In this document: in pieces, positions 16,530 through 25,717 of the stretch
Layout of the letters: the number at the start of each line of letters is the position of its first letter
Position numbering within the stretch: position 1 is the stretch's first letter
Assembly (NCBI GenBank): GCA_009843785.1
Contig: VYCT01000368.1
Coordinates: 1-40,070, forward strand
Direction of reading: 5' to 3'
DNA from: Candidatus Poribacteria bacterium
GTDB lineage: Bacteria > Poribacteria > WGA-4E > WGA-3G
DNA length: 40,070 nt
Translations under genes and position numbers: made by a program
Notes under the pieces: model-generated
What the model saw: the letters and a program-made list of their open reading frames with translations, nothing else
What the model was told of the DNA's origin: nothing
Database searches by the model: none

Positions 16530-18016
16530 CTTACGTTGGAAAGTTACCCGATCACGCATTGGAGGCTATTGCCGAACAGGTCGGTAGATTGTACCCAGTA
16601 CTTGATAATAGTGTGACACAAATCCAACCTCCAGCAGAGTTAACAGAAACATTTCCTGTATGGTCCCTGTCTACTGATGCAATTGATATTGGAAACGGTA
16701 ATTTGTCAGAACTCGCGCAAGATACACACCGCTGGCACTCTCAAATATTGATTGATGGTAAACCAGAAGGGGTGGTGCGCTCTGCAGTTTCCCTTGATGG
16801 AGATGTTTCACGTTGGGCGATTAAGCAGTTACTCAAAGGCAATCTTGCACAAACAGTTGATGATGCTATTCGCTGGATTGATGCAGAAGTGGAAACTGAC
16901 TCTTTAGTACGCATTCTCGAAGTACCCGCATTTTCTATCACGGCACTTTGGTTGATTGATGGTCAAGAATCCAGTATCGTTATCGCGAAATGTCCAGAGA
17001 GTTTACAGAGTCTAAACCCTTTGGTCCAGTATTCATCTCAGGAATTCTTGGAAATACTACGACGCGAATCACCAGCTATTGGTGTCCGTGATGAACGTTC
17101 GCCCCAGCGGAGAGCACCTCGGCGAAACACATTCAATGTTTTGTCAATTAATACAGGTATTGATGGCATCACTCCTGCCATGGTCCTGGCAGCAATTGAA
17201 CACAAAACAGGTCTATCTACAATAGATAACTTCGACCTTATCTCCGGAACCTCAGCAGGTGGAATACTCGCTCTAGGTTTGAGTGCAAGAAGTAGTAATG
17301 GTAGGCCTCAGTACACAGCAAGCGATCTTGTTGATACTTATAAAAATTGGTGGAATGATTTTTTCAAATCTTCTTTCTGTTTTTCTCAAACTGCCTTGGA
17401 AAGTTTAATTTTGTCTATAGAGGAAGTTCTCGCTAGAGCAGAAGAATTTCCAAATGGTCCTGAGAATGTATTGGGTACCTTTTTTCATAATGCAACACTT
17501 GGGGATGTCCTTAATAAGACGAGAACCATGGTTACCTATTACGACTCTGCAGCAGACACCCCATTTTTCCTGAAAAGTTGGGATCCAGAACATGCTACTG
17601 TGGAAATGAGGTACGCTGCATGGGCAACTTCTGCCGCGTTCACTTGTTTTAAACCATTTCGCCTTCCTATTGGCTCCGAAACCCGAATATTGGTCGATGG
17701 TACAGTATTTGTCAACTCTCCTATACTTGCTTATGAAGAGGCGAAAAAAATAATAGCCGAGGAAGAAAACTTCAAAAATTATCAAGAATCTGATGTTTTT
17801 ATTTTTTCACTCCAAAGTGAAAGGGAACTTGATGCCTCTCAAAAATGTAATTCTTTAGGCGATAAGCACATTTGCTTACGTATTCCTCCAAACCAAACAG
17901 ATGATAACATGGATAATACCTCTGAAAATAACATTACACAACGAGAAGGTCCGGTCGATAAATTAATTGAAAGTGTTGAATTTGACAGAGTCTGCGATCA
18001 ATTAATGGCGGTATAG
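16526..18016 (+). CDS. Patatin-like phospholipase with novel N-terminal domain
   Basis: The ATG at 16526 overlaps the protease stop, and AGAGG lies just upstream; a longer frame to 16487 would run into the protease gene. The 496-residue product has an N-terminal domain of ~180 residues (features include HRWHSQILIDGK, DDAIRWIDAEV and ITALWLIDG) followed by a patatin domain. The nucleophile elbow is SGTSAGG (Ser243) and the catalytic Asp is in LVDGTVF (Asp391). The usual glycine-rich oxyanion loop, DGGGxRG in patatins, is altered to NTGIDG, so activity may be weak, conditional or changed. There is no signal peptide. I infer a membrane-phospholipid-attacking effector coupled to the protease. Patatins are known effectors in CBASS, but no cyclase is present here. 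Confidence 0.78.
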   Translation: MTYVGKLPDHALEAIAEQVGRLYPVLDNSVTQIQPPAELTETFPVWSLSTDAIDIGNGNLSELAQDTHRWHSQILIDGKPEGVVRSAVSLDGDVSRWAIKQLLKGNLAQTVDDAIRWIDAEVETDSLVRILEVPAFSITALWLIDGQESSIVIAKCPESLQSLNPLVQYSSQEFLEILRRESPAIGVRDERSPQRRAPRRNTFNVLSINTGIDGITPAMVLAAIEHKTGLSTIDNFDLISGTSAGGILALGLSARSSNGRPQYTASDLVDTYKNWWNDFFKSSFCFSQTALESLILSIEEVLARAEEFPNGPENVLGTFFHNATLGDVLNKTRTMVTYYDSAADTPFFLKSWDPEHATVEMRYAAWATSAAFTCFKPFRLPIGSETRILVDGTVFVNSPILAYEEAKKIIAEEENFKNYQESDVFIFSLQSERELDASQKCNSLGDKHICLRIPPNQTDDNMDNTSENNITQREGPVDKLIESVEFDRVCDQLMAV

Positions 18017-18229
18017 CAAGAAAGTTGGCTGTAATCTTCCGGGAATAATCAATGCAGAAAGCGTAAGTGTCACCTTTCATTTGTTTGTGAACACCTCAAT
18101 AAGCCAACGAAAATTGAAATCCCTCCGTAGATGAGGCTCAGTGTCCCGATAGCCAGTTCTGCCTTGCATCAGAGATGGTAATTCCCGTAGTATCTCTGCC
18201 ATTCTTTCCGAAATACATAACCAGGTTAC

Positions 18230-18254
18230 GGAGAACCCACGGAGTGGGTTCTCC
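18230..18254. terminator. Hairpin between convergent genes
   Basis: A perfect 10-bp stem, GGAGAACCCA (18230-18239) with TGGGTTCTCC (18245-18254) and a 5-nt loop, lies between the converging patatin and restriction-modification genes, 3 bp from the latter's stop. There is no T-run, so it may be a bidirectional terminator or a palindromic repeat. The rest of the 240-bp gap (18017-18229) shows no gene. Confidence 0.5.
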
Positions 18255-18256
18255 TA

Positions 18257-21200
18257 CTACTTTAATGTAGGCAAGGCCCCAACAATAGCTACCGTTTCTA
18301 AACTCACCGTGATGACCTGGCCAATCAAACGGAGGATATACTCGGGATCTTCCTCGCGATTCGGATCGTTCTTGATACCGCTCCGTTTGTCTACCTTTAC
18401 ACGATACTGATCTACGACCCACTCTAACGCAGAACGATTCCCCAGCCGATATTCAAACACTTCAGGTGGAATACCCTCTAACATCAGAAAATCATTGTAT
18501 TTCAACTGCGTTTTGTCTTTGAAGAATTTCATGCGTTCTACACGCAGATTGACTTGCATACCCGGTGTTTCAATCGGATTGAGTTTATTGTATTCAGGTT
18601 GGGATTCGTAATTGACGTGAAGGTTTGCCAACCGCGCGCCTGCCTTCGTAAATGCCCAGAAGTCTTCGGCGAAGGGGATATGGGGTAAGTCTCGTTTGAG
18701 GTTTTCCTGATACCGCTCTCGATAATCCGGATGGTGCAGCAATCCGTAAGTATAATGGAAAATGTCCCACTTGGTAATGGTGTCATCTGCGTAGTGTTTT
18801 TGAAACTGCGTTAACACCCAATCAGTAATGTTCTCTCGACGATTTGTGCCATCTTCGTCGTAGATATAAAAGGGGAAGCATTGAGAGCCACCTTGTGGTA
18901 AATTGTCAGGAATTTGGTCCACCATTAGTGCAAACATTGGCCACTCTTGTCCAACCTTAAGCCATATCACGCGATTATCCAATTCAGTCTCAGATGTCGG
19001 AAAAATAGATGGAAACACGTAAGTTCTTTGGTTCATTAATTTGTCAAAATAGAGATTTGATTTTGTAAACGGTCGATAGAGGGAATTTCTTATCTTTTCC
19101 GAATCAAATTCAACCAATCTTCCCTTTGTTAGTTCTGCCTTTAGTCGATCTGTCCATTTTATTTTCGTGCCATCAGTCGAAACAAACACATCAACATTTT
19201 GTGTCCGCTCAACACGTCGTTCCCACTTAGATGCTTCTGAGTTATAGAATTCTATCATTGCTTGCATATTGTCGGCGAGCGCGTCTCGGTTGAAGTTGTA
19301 AGCCCAAGCATCGCGGGCGGTTAGTACACCAACACTATAAGTTTTAAAAATTGTATCTTTTACATCGCCTCGCGTTGACTTGGCTATTTTGCTCCCTATG
19401 GGAATGAAAGCGTCAAAATCGTTATGGAGGTCCGTTGTGAGCCATGTATGCCGTTTATCGGGGGCTAACTCCTGCCACCTCACATTGCCGACGTGCTGTT
19501 TTTCGTCCAGAAAGGCGAAGGTGCGTGTTTTGCTTACATCTGTCGTTTCGTCGTTATAGCAGATGTGAAATGCAAGGTCGGGGTTAGAAACCTCTCCTAC
19601 TTTACGTTTCGATTTGACAAAGATATTGATACTCACCCCTACTTGAATACCAAACACGTTAGAATCCCCCGGTTGTCCCTTGCGGACGTTCCCGCCTAAA
19701 TCCAAAATATAAAGCGTATCAAATTCGTCGGAGAGGTGCCTTCGCATGCCGTCAAACATTTGCGCGTCAATAAAACTGTTGTTCGTCACAAACGCGACGA
19801 TCCCCTCATCGCTAAGTTTGTCCATTGCCCATCGGAATGCCTTGACGTACGGATCATAGAGTTTGTTTTTCAGTTGCGCGCTGGAGTCGGCTGCAAACGT
19901 GTTCCGCACCCGCGTGTCAACCGCTACATGCCGCCGGTTTTTGTTGTTATCGTTCTCGTTGTTTTGACTTGCATTGTAGGGCGGATTGCCGATAACGACG
20001 AACATTGGTGTCTCTCTCTGCTCCTCAACCCGAAGCGTATTCTCCGGTGTAAAAAAGGAAAACTGTCCTGTTTGATGCGGTGCGTCCATTAAATCCACCG
20101 TATCAAACGTATCCACGAAACAGATATGTGGGAAGGGTTCATAATCGCCGGTTCTCTCAAAATAGGCGTGTTCAATGTTGAGACTGGCGATGTAATAGGG
20201 AAGCAGCATTACCTCATTACAGTGCAGTTCCTCTCGGTATTTCTGTGGCAGCCGCCGCCCCTGAATTTCTTGCATGAGGCGGACGATAAAGTTACCGGTG
20301 CCGACAAACGGATCGACGATATGAACGCCCATATCTGAGAGTGACCGTCCGAACTCAGTTTTGAGAACGTGCTCAACGCTTTTCACCATGAAATCTACGA
20401 TAGGTTGTGGCGTGTAAACGATGCCGTGCGTGTCGGCAACTTTCACCGAAAAACCTTGAAAGAACTGCTCGTAGACGGTATTCAAGAACGACTGTTTTTG
20501 TGAGAAATCAGTAATAGTCGCAGCGGTTTTCTCGATCGCAGTGTAGAACGGATTTAAGGGACGCAGGAACTCGGAACGGCTTGGAGAACGCTGCGTAAGG
20601 ATTTGGATCACTTTCTCAATTTCTTGGGCGATGATATTTCTGTTGGTAAAATCGGGATTGTCAAAAACGGTGCGGAAAATCCGTTCGGTGAGGAGGTGCT
20701 GGATGAGCATCTCTTCAACTTGTGCCTCGGTGAGGTTTGGGTCAATAGCAGCTCGGCACTGATCATGAAAATTCGTAAAGGCTTGCCGAAATAGCTGGTT
20801 GTCCTGCATCTCAGTCTCAACGCGCTGCGCAACACCACGTCCCAACACCGGCACTTTCTCCCGAAACTCCTCTACTGCAGCATACCAATCGACGATGTTT
20901 TCCTCTTGATACGCGAAGAAGGTGTTCAATAACTCAATAAGATTCTTTGGATCCGTCAGGTCTACATCAAGGCGGAGGTGCCCGTTCTGATAGAGAAGGG
21001 CGCGCGTCGGGGATTGAATGATGATATTTTTGAACGGATACCCGGCTTCCGATTTCCGCCGCGCTTCAGTCAGGAGATCGTCTTGTGTATCTTTTGCCTC
21101 ATAGTGTCCATGGGGTAAGTCAAAAGCATCAACGACCTCGCCATCTAACTGAATGCGTCTATTTTCTTGTGTGTAGCGTGTCTTTTCGCAGACGAGGATG

Positions 21201-21352
21201 AGACCCCCTTGTCGGCAATAGTGTTGGAGGAGCGTTTGGAATGCGGTTCGGACTGCGCCTTCGTGTTCTACACCGATTTTCGCGTAGGCTTCAAGTTCTG
21301 TGTAGTAGTTTTTGATGGGTTTATGTGTCGGTTTGATATTAAGTGGCGGCAT
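18257..21352 (-). CDS. Type ISP-like restriction-modification enzyme (nuclease-methyltransferase fusion)
   Basis: This single polypeptide of 1031 residues carries restriction and methylation parts. A PD-(D/E)xK-type nuclease site is seen near residues 75-87 (D in VVDAFD, then YEAK). The N6-adenine methyltransferase core has the SAM motif DPFVGTGNF (~347-355) and catalytic GNPPYN (~456-459). The large C-terminal half resembles the target-recognition domain of Type ISP enzymes (inferred). No SF2 helicase motifs were noticed between nuclease and methylase, so a Type IIG/L-like architecture is an alternative. The ATG at 21352 has GGAG 8 nt upstream; the frame extends to 21469 without support. It converges on the protease-patatin operon, so a defence role by methylating self DNA and cutting foreign DNA is likely. 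Confidence 0.82.
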   Translation of the reverse strand: MPPLNIKPTHKPIKNYYTELEAYAKIGVEHEGAVRTAFQTLLQHYCRQGGLILVCEKTRYTQENRRIQLDGEVVDAFDLPHGHYEAKDTQDDLLTEARRKSEAGYPFKNIIIQSPTRALLYQNGHLRLDVDLTDPKNLIELLNTFFAYQEENIVDWYAAVEEFREKVPVLGRGVAQRVETEMQDNQLFRQAFTNFHDQCRAAIDPNLTEAQVEEMLIQHLLTERIFRTVFDNPDFTNRNIIAQEIEKVIQILTQRSPSRSEFLRPLNPFYTAIEKTAATITDFSQKQSFLNTVYEQFFQGFSVKVADTHGIVYTPQPIVDFMVKSVEHVLKTEFGRSLSDMGVHIVDPFVGTGNFIVRLMQEIQGRRLPQKYREELHCNEVMLLPYYIASLNIEHAYFERTGDYEPFPHICFVDTFDTVDLMDAPHQTGQFSFFTPENTLRVEEQRETPMFVVIGNPPYNASQNNENDNNKNRRHVAVDTRVRNTFAADSSAQLKNKLYDPYVKAFRWAMDKLSDEGIVAFVTNNSFIDAQMFDGMRRHLSDEFDTLYILDLGGNVRKGQPGDSNVFGIQVGVSINIFVKSKRKVGEVSNPDLAFHICYNDETTDVSKTRTFAFLDEKQHVGNVRWQELAPDKRHTWLTTDLHNDFDAFIPIGSKIAKSTRGDVKDTIFKTYSVGVLTARDAWAYNFNRDALADNMQAMIEFYNSEASKWERRVERTQNVDVFVSTDGTKIKWTDRLKAELTKGRLVEFDSEKIRNSLYRPFTKSNLYFDKLMNQRTYVFPSIFPTSETELDNRVIWLKVGQEWPMFALMVDQIPDNLPQGGSQCFPFYIYDEDGTNRRENITDWVLTQFQKHYADDTITKWDIFHYTYGLLHHPDYRERYQENLKRDLPHIPFAEDFWAFTKAGARLANLHVNYESQPEYNKLNPIETPGMQVNLRVERMKFFKDKTQLKYNDFLMLEGIPPEVFEYRLGNRSALEWVVDQYRVKVDKRSGIKNDPNREEDPEYILRLIGQVITVSLETVAIVGALPTLK

Positions 21353-21526
21353 GACGTTTCTCCGTGTAGGGTTGGCAATCGGATTTAAGATAACGCCAAT
21401 TATACACGCATTTGGAGGGTGAATGCAAGAGAAATTTGACGGGCGAGATTTCCAAGGGAGAATATGCAAAACACCCCAAGCAAAACAACTTGCCTGTTAC
21501 GATATATCATTAATTTTAAACTTCAC

Positions 21527-21675
21527 AGGACTTAGGCAAAATCAGAGAATTAGGTTTGTCATGATGCAATTCGTGCGGTTAGGAATGCAGATCGCAACCC
21601 CCTTTATCCCCCTTATCAGGGGGACAGGTGAGTACACCGCAAAACCGCACCTACCGGGGAAGTGCGTAAGTCCTA
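21527..21675. mobile_element. MITE-like palindromic repeat (copy R1)
   Basis: A ~149-bp element with near-perfect terminal inverted repeats, AGGACTTAGGC (21527-21537) and GCGTAAGTCCT (21664-21674, one mismatch). Inside it is an inner pair, GTGCGGTT (21573-21580) and AACCGCAC (21643-21650), and a CCCCCT/AGGGGG hairpin. The interior matches a second copy at 37156-37340. There is no transposase, so it is non-autonomous. It ends 3 bp from the stop codon of the DUF4159 gene. Target-site duplication is not convincing. Confidence 0.55.
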
Positions 21676-21677
21676 CC

Positions 21678-23159
21678 TTATTCAAAATCACTGACGCGCG
21701 CGGCTTGGGGTGGGCGCGTCGGCAGTTCTCTCTCGGCTAACCTGTCTTCAGGGATATAATCAGAATAATCGGAAATCTGACCGTGCGTTAAGGCGTACAT
21801 CACGACGTTGGTCATGAAACGATAGGCGCCCGGTGAATAGTGCAGGCTGCGTGTTGGGATACTCACTGTCTCCATCGCGCACATATAGTCACGACGGTTA
21901 ACAATAACCGCCAACCTATTACCGACGGAAACACCTTCAAGGTAGTTCCGCTTCGGCGGACGTGTGCCCCACCAGAAGATATCAAAACCGATAGGCGGTC
22001 CCCCCATTCGATAGAAGTTATTATAGATTTCGTGGTTGTTGGAGATCCGTTCAACTTGATACTCAGGCATGACGTAACGCATCTGTGCAAGAAAGAGGCG
22101 AACCATTGCTTGTGCAGGCGCGTTCACACCGCAGTCGTCAAAGAAGAGGAATCCGCCTTTTTCGACGAGATAGCGACGCAGACCAGTGGCCTCAGGCGCA
22201 GTAAGGCTGCCAGCCATTTTACCGGTACCGTACCGCCATCCAAAGAGTTTCCGAGAGCGGACGAGTGAGGGATCATGTCCTGTCATAAAGGCGAGCGGCG
22301 TTTTGAGGAGATTGGCATCGTTGAGCTTTACCGCGCCGCCTTCAACGTTCATATCAGCTCTGATTTTGGTGCGTTCGTTGAGCCATTGCGTCAATGCGTT
22401 GAGCGCGGAAGCATCCGCCCACCAGTCCGAAAGGTCGTGCCGTACCCGTGCAAAGCGGAGAACACCGCGAATATCCGTTCCTTTACCGACGACGCGTCCA
22501 CCCGGTTCCCCTTTTGGCAGTGGCAGCACTTCATTGTTACCGAGTACGATCTTCTCAACGACATCACTGAGTGCTTCACGGGCTGCGCCAACGTTTTCAA
22601 CCATTGCGAGCCCAGGTGGATGGTGAAAAGCGACTTTTACCTGTACGGGGCTGCCTGCAACGCCACGACTGATGTTCGCGAGCCTAACGGAAGGTGCAGT
22701 TACCACGGGTGCCGAGAATGCCAACGCATCAAGAGCATCCAATACTGAAAGGTTTGCATGTGTTACGCCTGTTGGTACGGGTGCGTTCGGTGTAACGACG
22801 CTTGGCACATTCGGGTCAATCGGTGGCTTGACTTGGATCGTCTGTTTTGAAATTTCAAGCACCGTTCGCGGTTGGAAAACGAACTTTTCGACAAACGCAG
22901 TTGTTACACGGGGTTGTAACTCAACCTGTTCGACAACAACACTCTTTCGCTCTGGAACAGTCGGCTTAAGAGTTACAGATATGACGATCGGCTTCCGTAC
23001 CTTAGGGCCCGGCGGCACTTTGAGTTGAATCACGTCAGCCCCTATGATTTCTTGGAATCGTGGCGTTTGTATGATTAGATAGATACCCGTAACAAATGCG
23101 ATGACAAGGTGGAGTACCACGGAAATCATGAGCGCACTTGCAGTCCTTTTCTTAGGCAT
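21678..23159 (-). CDS. DUF4159 protein with TonB-like N-terminal anchor, copy 2
   Basis: The 493-residue product begins with a short cytoplasmic end and one membrane segment (ALMISVVLHLVIAFVTGIYLI). A Pro/Val-rich periplasmic stretch (~35-170) resembles TonB-type linkers. The C-terminal DUF4159 domain (~200-480) contains FMTGHDPSLVRSRKLFGWRY, FFDDCGVNAPAQAMVRLF and the terminal MTNVVMYALTHGQISDY. DUF4159 proteins are often linked to membrane-bound, von Willebrand or AAA-type complexes, but the function is unknown. GGAGG lies 9 nt before the ATG. It is 123 bp downstream of a close paralog, evidently a duplication. Confidence 0.8.
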   Translation of the reverse strand: MPKKRTASALMISVVLHLVIAFVTGIYLIIQTPRFQEIIGADVIQLKVPPGPKVRKPIVISVTLKPTVPERKSVVVEQVELQPRVTTAFVEKFVFQPRTVLEISKQTIQVKPPIDPNVPSVVTPNAPVPTGVTHANLSVLDALDALAFSAPVVTAPSVRLANISRGVAGSPVQVKVAFHHPPGLAMVENVGAAREALSDVVEKIVLGNNEVLPLPKGEPGGRVVGKGTDIRGVLRFARVRHDLSDWWADASALNALTQWLNERTKIRADMNVEGGAVKLNDANLLKTPLAFMTGHDPSLVRSRKLFGWRYGTGKMAGSLTAPEATGLRRYLVEKGGFLFFDDCGVNAPAQAMVRLFLAQMRYVMPEYQVERISNNHEIYNNFYRMGGPPIGFDIFWWGTRPPKRNYLEGVSVGNRLAVIVNRRDYMCAMETVSIPTRSLHYSPGAYRFMTNVVMYALTHGQISDYSDYIPEDRLAERELPTRPPQAARVSDFE

Positions 23160-23282
23160 TTGTCATCACCTCCAGAAGAGAATAGCTGCTGAGATAAGGC
23201 TATCCAGTTGCCCTTAGTAGATAACTAACTGGACAGCCGTAAATAAAGTGAGCGGATTTTAACTGTGCGCACGCGCAAAGTA

Positions 23283-24758
23283 CTATTCAAAACTACCGAC
23301 CCGCGCCGCTTGGGGTGCGCGCGTCGGGAGTTCCCTCTTAGCCAATGCGTCTTCAGGCACATAACCGGAGTAGTCAGAAATCTGACCGTGCGTCAACGCA
23401 TACACGACGACGTTCGTCATGAAACGATAGACACCGGGTGAATAGTGAACATTACGCGTTGGTAGACTCACCGATTCCATCGCGCACATATAGTCCCGAC
23501 GGACGACGATAACGGACAACTTGTCACCGATGGAAATACCTTCAAGGTAATTCCGTTTCGGCGGACGTGTCCCCCACCAGAAGATGTCGAAGCCGACTGG
23601 CGGGCCGCCCATTTCATAGAAGTTGTTGTAAATTTCGTGATCGTTAGGGATCCGTTGAACATGGTATTCCGGCATGACGTAACGCATCTGCCCGAGGAAA
23701 AGGCGAACCATTGCCTGGGCGGGTGCGTTGACACCGCAATCGTCAAAGACGAGGAGTCCGCCTTTCTCAACAAGGTAGCGACGTAGACCGGCCGCTTCTG
23801 CCTCACTGAGCTGACCATCTAATTTACCACCACCGTATTGGCGTCCGAGCAGGTTACGTGAGCGGACGAGTGATGGATCGTGTCCCGTCATGAAGACGAG
23901 TGGCGACTTGTGCAAATTGGCATCGGTGAGTTTCAATGCGCCGCCTTCAACGTTCATATCTGTCTTGATTTTCGTCCGTTCGTTGAGCCAGTGCGTCAGG
24001 GCATTGAGCGCAGAGGCATCCGCCCACCAATCAGAGAGACTGTGCCGGATCCGTGTGAAACGGAACACGCCGCGAATGTCTTTTCCTCTACCAATAACGT
24101 GTCCGTGTGGTTCACCTCTGGGCGCAGGTGGCACTTCGACAGAACCGAGGTTGATCTTTCTATTAACATCGTCAATGCTGCTGTTGACTGCACCGACATT
24201 TTGAACCATTGCGAGTCCCGGTGAACGTTCAAAAGTGACCTTCACTTGGACTCCGCTGCCCGCGACACCTCGACCGATATTCGCGGGGCCAGCGGAGGGT
24301 GCAGTTGCCACGGGGGCAGAGACGGACAAGGCATCAGGGGCATCTGATACTGGCGGCTCCACGTGCGTTAGGGCTGTCGGTACTGGTGCATTCGGTGTGA
24401 CAATTTGCGGCACATTCGGATTGATCGGTGCCTCAACTTTGACAGTCTGATGTGAAAATTCGAGCACTGTCTTTGGTTGAAAAATATCTTTGTCACTAAA
24501 TACGGTGGTTACACGAGGTTTTACCGGCACTTGTTCGACGACGGTATCTCGCGTCGGGACAGTCGGTTTAATAGGTTGTTTGATAACGGGTTTCCGTACG
24601 ATAGGCTTCGGTGGTTTTGTCGGTTGGATGACTTCGGCACCTATGAACCCTCGGAAATGTGGCGTTTGCGTGATGAGGTAGATACCCGCAACAAACGCTA
24701 ATGTGAGATGGAGGACCAAGGAGGTCATCAAGGCGCCTGAGGTTCTTTTCGAACTCAT
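23283..24758 (-). CDS. DUF4159 protein with TonB-like N-terminal anchor, copy 1
   Basis: This 491-residue paralog of the following gene has the same plan: one membrane segment (ALMTSLVLHLTLAFVAGIYLI), a proline-rich linker and a C-terminal DUF4159 domain with GHDPSLVRSRNLLGRQYGGG, VFDDCGVNAPAQAMVRLFL and MTNVVVYALTHGQISDY. I choose the ATG at 24758 because GGAGG is 8 nt upstream, exactly as in the paralog. The ATG at 24764 would be only 2 nt from it, and the frame to 24890 is unsupported. The linkers differ more than the DUF4159 domains, suggesting conserved domain function with variable reach. Confidence 0.8.
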   Translation of the reverse strand: MSSKRTSGALMTSLVLHLTLAFVAGIYLITQTPHFRGFIGAEVIQPTKPPKPIVRKPVIKQPIKPTVPTRDTVVEQVPVKPRVTTVFSDKDIFQPKTVLEFSHQTVKVEAPINPNVPQIVTPNAPVPTALTHVEPPVSDAPDALSVSAPVATAPSAGPANIGRGVAGSGVQVKVTFERSPGLAMVQNVGAVNSSIDDVNRKINLGSVEVPPAPRGEPHGHVIGRGKDIRGVFRFTRIRHSLSDWWADASALNALTHWLNERTKIKTDMNVEGGALKLTDANLHKSPLVFMTGHDPSLVRSRNLLGRQYGGGKLDGQLSEAEAAGLRRYLVEKGGLLVFDDCGVNAPAQAMVRLFLGQMRYVMPEYHVQRIPNDHEIYNNFYEMGGPPVGFDIFWWGTRPPKRNYLEGISIGDKLSVIVVRRDYMCAMESVSLPTRNVHYSPGVYRFMTNVVVYALTHGQISDYSGYVPEDALAKRELPTRAPQAARVGSFE

Positions 24759-24931
24759 TTTCATTACCTCCAAACAAATAGTAGTTGTGAAGGTAAACGC
24801 AATTTCTGTGCCAATGCGAAAAATGCTGAATTTGGGCATAATTTCGGCATTAACTGCACGAAAAGGGACAGATGCCGCTTGAAACTGCACAAAAACGGGC
24901 TATTTTCGGTGTTTCTACAAATATGCTGCTA

Positions 24932-25300
24932 TTAAGTACCGGTAACGGAATCTCTTCGTAGGTTGCCAGTAGAAGTTGAGATATGGGGTTTTGTAGGTAG
25001 GGTATCAGCAGGTCTTTGGTGGACAACAACTTCAATCTCGTGATTTAACTTTTCAAGCATTGAAAACAGGTCAGTTATCGAAAAGGCACGAAACAGACCT
25101 TTTGAAAGGTCGGAAAGTTCAGATTTACGGATGCCCAAAATCTTGGCAGCCTTACTGCGTCTCAGTCGACGTTTGGTTATAATGTCATCAATGATAAAGA
25201 CAAGACGGCATTTTGCGAGGTGTTCCTCTGGGGCGGGAATCTCCAAATCTCTGAAGATGTTACCGCTGCTTTTTTCAACTTCAATTTTTTCTTCATTCAT
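24932..25300 (-). CDS. HTH antitoxin (XRE/HigA-like), downstream copy
   Basis: This 122-residue protein has a central helix-turn-helix of the XRE/HTH_37 type (VFIIDDIITKRRLRRSKAAKI then GIRKSELSDLSKG) and a downstream helix with LFSMLEKLNHEIEVVV. This is the usual form of antitoxins paired with RelE/HigB toxins, which bind and autoregulate their promoter. The ATG at 25300 has AGGAGG 6 nt upstream and overlaps the toxin stop (25293-25295) by 8 bp, a toxin-first arrangement. The C-terminal ~25 residues are Thr/Ser-rich and may be disordered. Confidence 0.75.
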   Translation of the reverse strand: MNEEKIEVEKSSGNIFRDLEIPAPEEHLAKCRLVFIIDDIITKRRLRRSKAAKILGIRKSELSDLSKGLFRAFSITDLFSMLEKLNHEIEVVVHQRPADTLPTKPHISTSTGNLRRDSVTGT

Positions 25301-25664
25301 TCTTATCCTCCTGTAGAGCATGTTCTTCAGCACGATTTAAACGCCTACGAATCAAATCAATTTCCTTCTTTGGTGTTTTTATGCCAAATTTCGATTTCTT
25401 CTGAAAACAGTGGAGAATATAAATTAGGTCTCCAAGATTCATTGCGTAAATGGCACGATAGGTCCCACGATTATGATTACTTATAATTTCATAAACACCG
25501 GAAAATCCCCGCAAGGGCTTGGTTTTACGAGGTGTTTCGGCCCACTGTACTCTTTGCAGAATGGAGCCGATTTCGTTTTGTACCTCCGCGGGAAATTCCG
25601 AAAGACGTTTTTTAGCGTCACCGACCCAGAAAACAGGGCTCATCTGCTGCAATTGCATAAGCAT
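25293..25664 (-). CDS. RelE/HigB-type toxin (phage Gp49-like family)
   Basis: The 123-residue protein matches the Gp49-like toxin family: KPLRGFSGVYEI, then TYRAIYAMNLGDLIYILHCFQKKSKFG and TPKKEIDLIRRRL. Members are ribosome-dependent or free mRNA interferases encoded just before an XRE antitoxin, as here. Ribosome-binding signals are weak, so the start could be the ATG at 25664, 25658 or 25643. It is preceded by another HTH gene ending 53 bp upstream, so the toxin lies between two antitoxin-like genes. Confidence 0.82.
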   Translation of the reverse strand: MLMQLQQMSPVFWVGDAKKRLSEFPAEVQNEIGSILQRVQWAETPRKTKPLRGFSGVYEIISNHNRGTYRAIYAMNLGDLIYILHCFQKKSKFGIKTPKKEIDLIRRRLNRAEEHALQEDKNE

Positions 25665-25717
25665 ATTTTACCAAATAGATGACGACTTTACAAGATTTTT
25701 TTATTTCTTCAAATCTA

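Noticed and set aside
15954-18016. CBASS with a patatin effector
   Set aside because: No CD-NTase or E1/E2/JAB-like genes are present; the partner is a papain-like protease.
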